A stretch of DNA of 64,000 nucleotides from positions 9,368,001-9,432,000 of the forward strand of contig NZ_NETK01000001.1 of the NCBI RefSeq assembly GCF_002343915.1. Direction: 5' to 3'. Positions 49,119 to 57,185 of the stretch are shown in pieces. The position numbers and the translations under genes are program-made. The notes under the pieces are model-generated. The model was not told the DNA's origin. It did no database searches and saw only the letters and a program-made list of their open reading frames with translations. This DNA is from Nannocystis exedens (lineage in GTDB: Bacteria; Myxococcota_A; Polyangia; Nannocystales; Nannocystaceae). Positions within the stretch are counted from its first letter, which is position 1; every line of letters starts with the position of its first letter.

Positions 49119-51677
49119 GTGCCACGGCGTGGACGCGCCAGCGAGCGGGCCGGGGCGCTCGCGCCGATGCTGGCGGCCGAGGTCCGCGCGCTGCAGCCGC
49201 GGCTGGTGCCGCTGACCGGCGAGGTGGAGGCAGAGGCGCAGGCGCAGGCGCTGGTCGCGGCGCTGTTCGCCGCGCGTGGGCTGTCCGAACAGACAGGTGA
49301 GGGGACGACGCTGGCGCGAGCGCGCGAGCTGGCGCGCGCGGCCGGGCTGCGGCGGGAGCTGGCGGCGCTGACGGGGCCGCTGACGGACGAGCTGGCGCGG
49401 ATCGCCGGACGGCTCGACGCGCTGCCGCCGGTGGGCGGCGAGGAGGCCGCCGAGGCGTTCTTCGAGCCGCTGCTGGCGGCCCTCGATCCGGGGCTGCGAC
49501 GGCGACGCGGTGTGTTTTACACGCCTCGCGCGCTGGTGACGGCGATCGTCGCCGGCGTCGACGAGGCGTTGCGCGAGCAGCTCGGGCTCGCCGACGGGCT
49601 GGCGGCCACGGACACGTGGGCGCAGGTGATGAACGAGCCGGGCTCTGGCGTGAATCACTCGGCGCAGGGGAGGGGCGCGGCGGGCTCCGGCGTGAAGCTC
49701 TCGGGCGTGCCGGACGGGTCGGCGCCGTTCGTGTCGATCCTCGACTTCGCGTGCGGGACGGGGGCGTTCGTGCTGGCTTGCGTGCGGTCGATCGAGCGGA
49801 CGATGAAGGATCGCTGGCGCCGCGAGCTCGGCGCGCGTGCAGCCGAGGATCCGGCGGTGCTGCAGCGCTGGCGGGCGTACGTGCCGGCGCACCTGCTGCC
49901 GCGGCTGCACGCGTACGAGCCGATGCTGGCGCCGCTGGTGGTCGCGCGGCTGCGGCTGGCGGACGCGCTGATCCGCAGCGGCTACACCCCGAGCGGCGAG
50001 GAGCCGTGCGGCCTCGTTCGACGCGACGCTTTGGCCGAGCCGCCGGGTCGGCGGTTCACGGTGGTGATCGGCAATCCGCCGTACGCGTCGTCGTCGTCGG
50101 CGCCGCCGTGGCTGGTGGGCGAGCTGCGCCGGTGGAAGTCGGGGCTGTCCGAGACCAAGAGCGACCTGCTGCGCGACGAGTGGAAGTTCCTGCGCCTGGC
50201 CGAGTGGCTGGCCGAGCAGGTGCCGCGCGCAGTGGTGGGGCTGGTGATCAACCGCGACCTGCTGGTGGGGATCGCCAAGCGCGGGCTGCGGGCCAGCCTG
50301 CAGGCGACGTTCCCGTGGCGCCGCGTGGTCGACCTGCACGGCGACGTGCGCGGCGAGGTGATCGACGAGAACGTGTTTGCGATCACGCAGGGGGTGGCGA
50401 TCGCGTGGCTGTGCCGCGGCGGCGGGGCGGGGCACCACGGCTGTTCGCTGCGCGGGCGCCGGGCCGACAAGCTGGCGCGGCTCGGCGAGCCGGAGCGGTT
50501 GCACGCGCTGCTGCGGCCGCACGAGCCGCGGGCGCCGTATTACCGCTGGGACATGTCGGACGAGACAGGTGACGTGCCGGCCGAGTACGCGGGCTGGTGG
50601 CCGTTGCCGGCGATCTTCGCGGTCCACAGCTCGGGGATCCAGAGCAAGAACGATCCGGTGTGCATCGGCTGGACGGCGGCCGAGGTGCGAGCGCGGGTCG
50701 AGCTGCTGGCGGGCGCGAGCGAGGCGGAGGCGCGGCGGGCTCTGGCGATCGGGGCAGGGGGCGCGTGGTCACTGGCGGCGGCGCAGGCGGAGCTGCGCGC
50801 GCTCGGGCCGGCGCCGGAGCGGGTGCGGCGGATCCTCTACCGGCCGTTCGACTGGCGCTGGACGTACATGTCTGAAAGGTCAGGTGGATTCCTGGGCCGG
50901 CCGCGCGCGGCGGTGATGCGGCACATGCTGGCGGGCGACAACCTGGCGCTGGTGTATAACCGCCAGATCGTCGGGCAGCGCGTGTCGCACTTCGGGGTGA
51001 CGCGCGACCCGATCTGCCACGGGACGTTTTACCTGGGCAACCGCGGGCAGGACTTCCTGGCGCCGCTGTACCTGCGCGGCGAAGGCGGGGCGCGCGAATC
51101 CAACCTGCGGCCGGAGTTCGCGGCGGCGGTGCGCGCGGCGACGGGGCTGGAGCTCGAGCCGGAGGCGCTGCTTCACTACGTGTACGCGCTGGTCCACAGC
51201 CCGACGTACCGCACGCGCTACGGGCCGGCGATCCGCGAGGACTTCGCGCGGGTGCCGATCGCGGCGGCGCCGGGGCTGGTGCGCGCGCTGGTGAGGTCGG
51301 GGGAGCGGCTGGTCGGGCTGCACCTGCTCGAGACGGCGCGGTCCGAGGACGGGCTGGCCGAATGGACAGGTCCGCAGGAGGGCGTCGTCGAGGCCGTGAC
51401 ATGGTCGGAAGGACATGTCTTTCTCGACAGAGCGAGGGCCCGAGGGTTCGCGGGGGTGCCGGCCGCCGTGTGGGCGTTCGAGGTCGGGGGGTACGCGCCG
51501 TGCGAGAAGTGGCTCAAGGCGCGCCGCGGGCGGACGCTGACGGCCGAGGAGGTGCGGCACTACCGGGTGATGGTGGCGGCGCTGCAGGCGACGCTGGCGG
51601 TGATGGAGGAGGTCGATCGCGTGATCGCGGCGCACGGCGGGTGGCCAGGGGCGTTCGCGCGCGAGCGCGGGCGTTGA
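49119..51677 (+). CDS. ISP/IIG-like N6-adenine DNA methyltransferase without nuclease domain
   Basis: The 852-residue protein has a helical N-terminus and then a gamma-class N6-adenine methylase core. RRRGVFYTPRALV precedes motif I (DFACGTGAF, from residue 209), and the catalytic motif IV is NPPY (319-322). A target-recognition region has ILYRPFDWRWTYM and a type-ISP C-terminal element (HSPTYRTRYGPAIREDF). Type ISP and IIG enzymes usually carry an N-terminal nuclease and, for ISP, a helicase; neither is present, and no partner gene lies next to it. It is either an orphan methylase or the modification half of an unseen system. It carries five 14-bp units, the most of any large gene here. Confidence 0.85.
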   Translation: MPRRGRASERAGALAPMLAAEVRALQPRLVPLTGEVEAEAQAQALVAALFAARGLSEQTGEGTTLARARELARAAGLRRELAALTGPLTDELARIAGRLDALPPVGGEEAAEAFFEPLLAALDPGLRRRRGVFYTPRALVTAIVAGVDEALREQLGLADGLAATDTWAQVMNEPGSGVNHSAQGRGAAGSGVKLSGVPDGSAPFVSILDFACGTGAFVLACVRSIERTMKDRWRRELGARAAEDPAVLQRWRAYVPAHLLPRLHAYEPMLAPLVVARLRLADALIRSGYTPSGEEPCGLVRRDALAEPPGRRFTVVIGNPPYASSSSAPPWLVGELRRWKSGLSETKSDLLRDEWKFLRLAEWLAEQVPRAVVGLVINRDLLVGIAKRGLRASLQATFPWRRVVDLHGDVRGEVIDENVFAITQGVAIAWLCRGGGAGHHGCSLRGRRADKLARLGEPERLHALLRPHEPRAPYYRWDMSDETGDVPAEYAGWWPLPAIFAVHSSGIQSKNDPVCIGWTAAEVRARVELLAGASEAEARRALAIGAGGAWSLAAAQAELRALGPAPERVRRILYRPFDWRWTYMSERSGGFLGRPRAAVMRHMLAGDNLALVYNRQIVGQRVSHFGVTRDPICHGTFYLGNRGQDFLAPLYLRGEGGARESNLRPEFAAAVRAATGLELEPEALLHYVYALVHSPTYRTRYGPAIREDFARVPIAAAPGLVRALVRSGERLVGLHLLETARSEDGLAEWTGPQEGVVEAVTWSEGHVFLDRARARGFAGVPAAVWAFEVGGYAPCEKWLKARRGRTLTAEEVRHYRVMVAALQATLAVMEEVDRVIAAHGGWPGAFARERGR
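49280..49297. repeat. 14-bp unit in the methylase gene
   Basis: GCTG-TCCGAACAGA-CAGG. Confidence 0.55.
50552..50569. repeat. 14-bp unit in the methylase gene
   Basis: CATG-TCGGACGAGA-CAGG. Confidence 0.5.
50867..50884. repeat. 14-bp unit in the methylase gene
   Basis: CATG-TCTGAAAGGT-CAGG, in the target-recognition region. Confidence 0.5.
51353..51370. repeat. 14-bp unit in the methylase gene
   Basis: GCTG-GCCGAATGGA-CAGG; only the right half is typical. Confidence 0.4.
51400..51431. repeat. Two joined 14-bp units in the methylase gene
   Basis: CATG-GTCGGAAGGA-CATG-TCTTTCTCGA-CAGA. Confidence 0.6.
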
Positions 51678-51719
51678 CGCGGCGCGCAGCCGAGGGCCGT
51701 GCGCTCTGGCGGGCGAGAC

Positions 51720-51751
51720 GATGTCGCTTCGGGCATGTCCTTGAGGACATG
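51720..51751. repeat. Two joined 14-bp units in a convergent gap
   Basis: GATG-TCGCTTCGGG-CATG-TCCTTGAGGA-CATG, 43 nt after the methylase stop. The second unit is a perfect palindrome apart from its loop. Confidence 0.8.
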
Positions 51752-51822
51752 CGGTAGCGGGCGCTCGAGCTCCGCGGCAGCGCGAGCTCCGGCGGTGGCG
51801 ACCCGCAGCGAGGCAGCTGCGG

Positions 51823-52425
51823 CTACTCGTCGCCGGGATCGAGCGCGGCCGGGCGGGCGCCGGCGGGCAAGGCCCGCTGGGCGCGGCGGATCTGCTGCAG
51901 CAGCTCGTCGGCGCGCGGGCTGCCGACGTGGGTGACGCGGCGCTTGCCGCGAGCGTCGCGCCAGACGATCCGGACCGCGCGGCCGCCGTCGCCCGGCATG
52001 TTGTAGATCCACTCGCCGGCCAGCGAGCGCTTGATGCCCCAGCCGCCGAAGCGGCGCCAGTCGTACTGCACGAGCTCGGCGTGCTCGATGCCGGCGATCG
52101 GGATCTTGGGCCCGAACATCGCGTACTGGACGTTGACGTGGCCCTCCGACACGGTGACGCGCAGGACCGAGGAGAGGATCCACATCAGACCGAACAGCGG
52201 CAGGCCGGCGGCGATCCCGACGGCGCCGCCGACGAGGCCGCCGGCGGCCAGGGCGGCGCCGAACACGGTGAGCATGCTGAGGGCGAAGATCGCGTGCAGC
52301 TGCCACGGCGCGCTGTGCTTGTGGCGGTACAGCACGGTGCCCTCGCCGGCCATGTAGCGCTGCTCGTAGGCGTCGGGGGGACGCGAGACCTCGACGGGGA
52401 CGAGCGCGTGCGGCTCTTCGGCCAT
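51823..52425 (-). CDS. Two-helix membrane protein of unknown function
   Basis: The 200-residue protein has a cytoplasmic lead (YMAGEGTVLYRHKHSAPWQL) and two hydrophobic helices (HAIFALSMLTVFGAALAAG, GGAVGIAAGLPLFGLMWILS). A beta-rich C-terminal domain resembling small bacterial PH-like membrane domains follows (VNVQYAMFGPKIPIAGIEHA, YDWRRFGGWGIKRSL, GRAVRIVWRDARGKR). I cannot assign a role. The ATG at 52425 is used since the following codons have normal composition. It is followed by no gene on its strand and is convergent with the methylase gene. Confidence 0.75.
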   Translation of the reverse strand: MAEEPHALVPVEVSRPPDAYEQRYMAGEGTVLYRHKHSAPWQLHAIFALSMLTVFGAALAAGGLVGGAVGIAAGLPLFGLMWILSSVLRVTVSEGHVNVQYAMFGPKIPIAGIEHAELVQYDWRRFGGWGIKRSLAGEWIYNMPGDGGRAVRIVWRDARGKRRVTHVGSPRADELLQQIRRAQRALPAGARPAALDPGDE

Positions 52426-52457
52426 GGTGAGAAATTGTCGCGGCGGGGGCGAGGCTG

Positions 52458-53165
52458 TCAACGCGACGGCTGGGCGCCGCGCCGGACCAGGGCCGCCTGC
52501 GCGAACCCGGCGGCGCCGCCCGCCGCGTGGCCGAGGGCGCTCAGCGGCGCGACGGTCGGGCCCGGCACCGGCTGCAGCGCGTGGGCGAGGTCGAGCGCGA
52601 GGAAGCACAGGCCGTCGACGGCGAGCAAGAAGTACGGCCGCGCCACGAGGCCGCCGCGCATCGGCAGGACGTGACGCAGCAGCAAGGCGGCGGTGGTGAA
52701 GACGACGGCGTCGCAGATCGTGCTGACGGCGACGGCGAGGTCGCGCAGCGAGTGGAGGACGAGGGCGGCGAGGATCCAGACGACCACGGCGAGCGTGGCG
52801 CAGCCGAGCAGCACGGCGACGACGCGCTCGCCCCGGCGCAGCGGGACGGTGAGGCCGCTCTGCCGGAGGACGCGCAAGAAGCCGAGGAGGGCCAGCGCGC
52901 CGAGGATGTTGGCGACGATCAAGAGGACGTAGTCGAGGCGGTGGAGGGTGACGAGGCCGAGCCGCTGGAGCACGTGGGCGAACACGACGAGGCCGAGCGC
53001 GACGGCGCGGAGCAGCCAGGGACGGCGCGGCGGATCGCCGGGGCTGAAGCGAGTCACCGCGAGCACGGCGCCGATGGTGCCGAGGACCTCGGCCGCCAGC
53101 GGATCGACGCCGAGGTGCAGCCCCGCGAGCAGGAGCACGAGCGCCAGCAGCCGCGGCGTGGACAT
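52458..53165 (-). CDS. Multi-helix membrane protein of unknown function
   Basis: The 235-residue protein has about seven hydrophobic helices covering most of its length (LLALVLLLAGLHLGVDPLA, LLRAVALGLVVFAHVLQRLG, YVLLIVANILGALALLGFLR, and others). No family is recognised. A TTG at 53171 is an alternative start. It sits 32 nt upstream of the PH-like membrane protein gene and 45 nt after the DUF4003 gene, all on the minus strand, so the three are likely co-transcribed. Confidence 0.75.
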   Translation of the reverse strand: MSTPRLLALVLLLAGLHLGVDPLAAEVLGTIGAVLAVTRFSPGDPPRRPWLLRAVALGLVVFAHVLQRLGLVTLHRLDYVLLIVANILGALALLGFLRVLRQSGLTVPLRRGERVVAVLLGCATLAVVVWILAALVLHSLRDLAVAVSTICDAVVFTTAALLLRHVLPMRGGLVARPYFLLAVDGLCFLALDLAHALQPVPGPTVAPLSALGHAAGGAAGFAQAALVRRGAQPSR

Positions 53166-53210
53166 CGCCAAGGAGGATGCCAGACCCGAGGCGAGGCGAA
53201 AAAGGGCCGA

Positions 53211-54200
53211 TCAGCTGGCGGCGATGGCGACCGCGGTGGCCTGGCGGGCGGCCACGAGGGCCTGGATGTCGAGCAAGAGCTTGGCGTCGGCGAGCGAGCC
53301 GAGCGCGCCGTTCTCGCCGACCAGGTGGACGAACGCGAGGTTGGCGGCCAGCCCGAGGTCGCCGCGGCGCGACCACCACCGGGTCTCGGTCAGCCGGTCG
53401 CGGATGGCGATCACGGTGGCGACGATCCGCTCGACCGGGAGCGCGAGGAAGCACAGGATCGCCAAATCGTCGTACTCCTGCCGGCCGATCTTCGCCCCGG
53501 CGGCGCGGAACTGCCGGACGACGAGGGCGAACCGCTCGGCGATCTCGAGCGGGCCGAGACGGCTGAGATAGAGGATGTTGGCGGCCGTCTGCAGGGCGTT
53601 GCCTTGCCACAGCCGGGCGCGCTCGTGCAGGGCCCGGTAGATGGCCTCGATGCCGGCGCCGATGTCCGCAGGCGTGCCCTCGCAGCCGACCAGCATGGCG
53701 CACGCGGGGAAGTCCTCGGGGCCGGTCAGCCACCAGTGATAGCGCTGCATCTCGGCGTAGATCGCCGCGAAGCGCTCGACGTGCGCGCGGGTGGCCGGCG
53801 CGCCGCCGAGCGTGCGCCGCAGCACCAGCGCGGCGAGGGTCTCGTAGGCGCCGCCGCGACGGACGCCGACGTCGCGGAACAGGGCGGCGACGCGGTCGAC
53901 CTCGGCGACGAAGGCGTCTGCCTGGTCGCCGGTCTTGACGAGCTGCGAGGCGAGCACGCGCCGGGTGTCACCGGGGGTGCTGCTCCACCAGCCGAACCGC
54001 TGCGCGAGCTGGCGGTCGCACTCGCGGACCTGCTCGGCGATCGCGTCGGGTTCGCCGGGCACGCCGAGCAAATTGATGGCGACCAGGCGCAGCGAGTCGC
54101 CGTCGCCGCCGAGGTCCTCGAGCGCGGCGAACAGCGCCTGGAAGCGGGCGAACGGGTCGGCCGAAGGACCGGGCTCGACGTGCTGGTCGCGGAAGGACAT
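53211..54200 (-). CDS. DUF4003-family protein
   Basis: The 329-residue, mostly helical soluble protein has motifs like those of DUF4003 proteins (FARFQALFAALEDL, FRDVGVRRGGAYETLAALVL, LQTAANILYLSRLGPLEIAE, EYDDLAILCFLAL, FVHLVGENGA). No biochemical function is known to me for this family. A TAGACT hexamer lies 12 nt before the ATG at 54200. It is the probable first gene of a three-gene minus-strand unit. Confidence 0.78.
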   Translation of the reverse strand: MSFRDQHVEPGPSADPFARFQALFAALEDLGGDGDSLRLVAINLLGVPGEPDAIAEQVRECDRQLAQRFGWWSSTPGDTRRVLASQLVKTGDQADAFVAEVDRVAALFRDVGVRRGGAYETLAALVLRRTLGGAPATRAHVERFAAIYAEMQRYHWWLTGPEDFPACAMLVGCEGTPADIGAGIEAIYRALHERARLWQGNALQTAANILYLSRLGPLEIAERFALVVRQFRAAGAKIGRQEYDDLAILCFLALPVERIVATVIAIRDRLTETRWWSRRGDLGLAANLAFVHLVGENGALGSLADAKLLLDIQALVAARQATAVAIAAS

Positions 54201-54215
54201 GCCTGCGCGATCAGT

Positions 54216-54371
54216 CTACCACTGGGCGATGATGGTCTCGCAGCCGAACTCGATGTGGATCTCGGCGTCGTGCACGCCCTGGATCTCGGCGCAGGTCTGC
54301 GGGCAAACGAAGATGTCGGTCGGGTTCTGCTCGTCGTCGTCGTGCCAGCCGTCGCTGACGTTGGTGTGCCC
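54216..54371 (-). pseudogene. Remnant of a Cys-rich secreted protein (C-terminal fragment)
   Basis: About 51 codons encode GHTNVSDGWHDDDEQNPTDI, FVCPQTCAEIQ and AEIHIEFGCETIIAQW before a stop. This pattern (a W-x-x-D stretch, then CPxTC and FGCET) is what I know from the C-termini of myxobacterial VWA-type lipoproteins. No start codon or upstream domain in this frame fits, so I read it as the tail of a deleted gene. It could also be a short gene with an unseen start. Confidence 0.5.
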
Positions 54372-54432
54372 TCGCCGGACTCGACACAGGGGGTCCCCTG
54401 CCTTCAATCCACCAGGCGGTGGACCTGCAACG

Positions 54433-54468
54433 AAGGCCGCGTGACCTTCCATGTCGAGACGCGGCCTT
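54433..54468. terminator. Hairpin between the metalloprotease gene and the remnant
   Basis: A perfect 10-bp inverted repeat AAGGCCGCGT / ACGCGGCCTT with a 16-nt loop, about 95 nt after the protease stop on the minus strand. No T run follows. Confidence 0.45.
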
Positions 54469-54562
54469 TCGGGCGAGACAGTGAATGGCGTGTCGGTGAA
54501 ATCGAGGCCCGCGCGCTCCGGAGGGCGAGAGGCCGCGGGGAACGCGGCGGGCCGCCGCCGTT

Positions 54563-55507
54563 TCAGCGGTACGTGGCCATCAAGTTCTGCATGCGGCTGG
54601 CCTGGCCGGCCGTAAAGTTGTTCATGCAAGCATCGTCGGTGTAATCCATGTAGTTGTGGATCGGGTCGACGCCGGCGGCAGGGCAGGTGTTGCGGCCCAC
54701 GGGACAGCCGAACGCGGCCGACTTCTCGGCCGGGGTGTCGTCGACGCCGTCGCCCGACTTGGAGCAGCCGCCCTGGAACGTGTGATAGAGGCCCATCCAG
54801 TGGCCGACCTCGTGCACGCCGGTCATGCCGAGGTTGTAGGGCGCCGCGTTGCCGCCGGGCAGGCTGGCGTTGAGGAGCACCACGCCGTCGTACTTCGGGT
54901 TGCTGTTGTACTGGGAGGGGAAGGTCGCCCAGCCGAGCAAGCCCTGGCCGAGGTTGCCGGTGTAAATGTTGAGGGTCTCGGGGCCGCCCCTGCGCAGGGC
55001 GTTCTTCGCCTGCTGCTCGGCCGAGCTGCCGGAGGCCATGTTGTACCAGGTGGTGTTGTTGGTCCGGTCGACGCCCGCGAGCGCGAACGAGAAGCCGGTC
55101 CCGGCGTAGGTCGAATTGAGCAGGTTCAGCTGGGCGTTGATCTGCTGGTCGCTGACGTCGCCCGCGCCGGTGTTGCTGCGGATGACGTGGAACCACACCG
55201 GGATGGCCGCCCGCGGACCTTCGACCTTTTGCGATGGGCCGGCGGCGAAGCGGTGCAGGAAGTCGGCCTCCATCGCCGCGACTTCGAAGGCGGTCGGGTG
55301 AACGCCGCAGCGTCCGTGCAAGGCAGCCTCTTCGGCGGCCGCGAAGTCTTCGACACAGGCGTCGTCGTCCATCTCGCAGATGTCGCGCGCGTCTTCGTCG
55401 AGGTCGAGAACGACGTCCTGCGCCTCGCCAGGGGTGGAATCGTCAGGGACATCGCACGCGAGCGCGCACGCGCCGAGGATCGTGCACAATAGAGTCGTGG
55501 TCTTCAT
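54563..55507 (-). CDS. M43-family (pappalysin/cytophagalysin) zinc metalloprotease lipoprotein
   Basis: The 314-residue protein has a lipobox (LLCTILGACALAC) and an acidic propeptide with several Cys. The catalytic domain follows: AIPVWFHVIRSN, LNIYTGNLGQGLLGWATFPS, the zinc motif HEVGHWMGLYH (HExxHxxGxxH), the CSKSGDGVDDTPAEKSAAFG loop, and the Met-turn NYMDYTDD. It should digest proteins outside the cell, fitting a predatory lifestyle. GGAGCTC lies directly before the ATG, so this gene has a normal ribosome binding site. Confidence 0.93.
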   Translation of the reverse strand: MKTTTLLCTILGACALACDVPDDSTPGEAQDVVLDLDEDARDICEMDDDACVEDFAAAEEAALHGRCGVHPTAFEVAAMEADFLHRFAAGPSQKVEGPRAAIPVWFHVIRSNTGAGDVSDQQINAQLNLLNSTYAGTGFSFALAGVDRTNNTTWYNMASGSSAEQQAKNALRRGGPETLNIYTGNLGQGLLGWATFPSQYNSNPKYDGVVLLNASLPGGNAAPYNLGMTGVHEVGHWMGLYHTFQGGCSKSGDGVDDTPAEKSAAFGCPVGRNTCPAAGVDPIHNYMDYTDDACMNNFTAGQASRMQNLMATYR

Positions 55508-55672
55508 GAGCTCCTTGCGGCCCGATCACGGGCCCATCGTAGAGTAAACAACTTCGGCCGGGCGGAACCAGCAGCGATGGCGCGCCTGCGTGGCGCGGGC
55601 CCCACCGTCCGCTTCTGCATGAGAAGTCGAATGTCGTGTGGCGCTCCGGCGAATGTGCGAAGCTTACGCGCC

Positions 55673-57136
55673 ATGCAGACTCGATTGACCTGGATTGCTG
55701 CGGGCGTGTGGGTCACAGCGTGTGGTCCTGCACCCCCGGAGCGCGAGACCGCGGGCGAGCAGACGTCGACGTCTTCGACGACCTCGTCGACGGGAGATCC
55801 GTCGCCGACCGGGCCCGACGAGCCGGAGCCGACGAGCACGACCAGCGAGACCGGCGGCACGTCGGAGCCGATTCCGGAGTGCCAGTCGGACGCCGATTGC
55901 GACGGCTTCTGCGAGTACTGCGTCGAGGGCGAGTGCTACGACGCGGTCGGTTGTTGCGGGCTGGCGCCGGGCCCGAGCGGCGCGCTCGAGCTGCGCTGTC
56001 AGGGCTACGAGTGCTACGCCGACGACGAATGTGACGAGGGCCATTTCTGTGAGGCGCCGGGGTGGTGCCGATCGATCGCGGCGATCCCGACGTGTGAACG
56101 CCTGCCGCTGACGCTGTCGGAGCCGTGGCTGCAGGGCTCGGCGAGCGCGCTCGCGCTGGTCGACGTCGACGGCGACGCGGCGCTCGACGTGGTGGCGCTG
56201 CTGCCGGACGCGGGCGCGGTCGAGGTGCTGCTCGGCGACGGCCTCGGAGGGTTCGCGCCGGGCGAGACGTTCCCGACCGATCTGCTCGGCGGCACGCAGA
56301 GCCTCGCGGTGGCCGACTTCAACGGCGACGGCGCGCCGGACCTGGCGGTGTCCCGCGCGGCGCCGGTCGGGGAGCTGAGCCTGCTGTTCGGGCAGGACGC
56401 GATGTTCGCCGCGCCGGTGAAGGACTCGCTGGGCGCGACCCCGGGGCAGCTGTGGAGCGGGGACTTCGACGGCGACGGGAAGCCCGACCTGCTGGCCCGC
56501 GGGGCCGATCCGGCGCAGCCCATCGCGCTGCGCCTGGGCGACGGGATGGGCGGCTTCGGCGAGCCGTTCGGCGCGGCGCTCCGCGGGGTGATGTTTGCGA
56601 GCTGGGTCGGAGCGGTGAGCGGCGACCCGGCCAAGCTCGACCTGCTGGCGACCGGCGCGAGCGGGCCCGCGGTCGACGTGTTCGAGTTGGTCGAGGGGCA
56701 GGGGTTAGGGCCGATCGACGGGGTCGTGGCGCCGGGGATCCGGTCGCTCGACAGCGTCGTGGCCGGGGACATCGACGGCGACGGCGAGACGGACCTGATC
56801 GGGCACCGCAAGCCGCCGCCGGAGCTCGATCTGCTGACGATCTGGTCGCTGGGCCAGCCGATGCCGGACATGCACGTCGAAGGCGGTCGGCTGCTCGGGC
56901 CCGTGGCCGACGTCGACGGCGACGGGGCGGGCGACGTGCTGATCGGCGGCGCGGGGGCCGTGCGCGTGCTCTTCGTCGCCGGCGGCGACGGGCCGTGCGT
57001 GCAGACCCTCCCGTTCAGCCCGGGCACCACGCCCCAGGCGCTGGCGGCCGGCGACGTCGACGGCGACGGGCGGGCCGACGTGGTCGCCGCCGCGCCCGCG
57101 CTGGCGGAGTTCACGCTGCTGCGGACCGGGCCGTGA
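55673..57136 (+). CDS. FG-GAP/VCBS-repeat lipoprotein
   Basis: The 487-residue protein has a lipobox (IAAGVWVTAC), a Thr/Ser/Glu linker, and a Cys-rich segment (CQSDADCDGFCEYCVEGECY, CYADDECDEGHFCEAPGWC). A beta-propeller follows, made of about six FG-GAP/VCBS repeats with calcium-binding DxDGDG motifs (ALVDVDGDAALDVVALLPDA, AVADFNGDGAPDLAV, SGDFDGDGKPDLLARG, AGDIDGDGETDLI, VADVDGDGAGDVLIGG, GDVDGDGRADVVAAA). It is a surface protein that probably binds a ligand. An array of 14-bp units starts 3 nt after the stop. Confidence 0.88.
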   Translation: MQTRLTWIAAGVWVTACGPAPPERETAGEQTSTSSTTSSTGDPSPTGPDEPEPTSTTSETGGTSEPIPECQSDADCDGFCEYCVEGECYDAVGCCGLAPGPSGALELRCQGYECYADDECDEGHFCEAPGWCRSIAAIPTCERLPLTLSEPWLQGSASALALVDVDGDAALDVVALLPDAGAVEVLLGDGLGGFAPGETFPTDLLGGTQSLAVADFNGDGAPDLAVSRAAPVGELSLLFGQDAMFAAPVKDSLGATPGQLWSGDFDGDGKPDLLARGADPAQPIALRLGDGMGGFGEPFGAALRGVMFASWVGAVSGDPAKLDLLATGASGPAVDVFELVEGQGLGPIDGVVAPGIRSLDSVVAGDIDGDGETDLIGHRKPPPELDLLTIWSLGQPMPDMHVEGGRLLGPVADVDGDGAGDVLIGGAGAVRVLFVAGGDGPCVQTLPFSPGTTPQALAAGDVDGDGRADVVAAAPALAEFTLLRTGP

Positions 57137-57139
57137 GGA

Positions 57140-57185
57140 CAGGTCAGGGAGGGCATGCCCGATCGGGCATGTCCTCGCGGGCATG
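57140..57185. repeat. Three joined 14-bp units between convergent genes
   Basis: CAGG and three CATG at exact 14-nt steps. It contains the TGA stop (57144-57146) and about 14 C-terminal codons of the opposite hydroxylase gene. Confidence 0.85.

Noticed and set aside
49119..51677. Complete restriction-modification or BREX/DISARM defence island
   Set aside because: Only a methylase is present; neighbours are a metallophosphatase and membrane proteins, with no nuclease, helicase or phosphatase of those systems.
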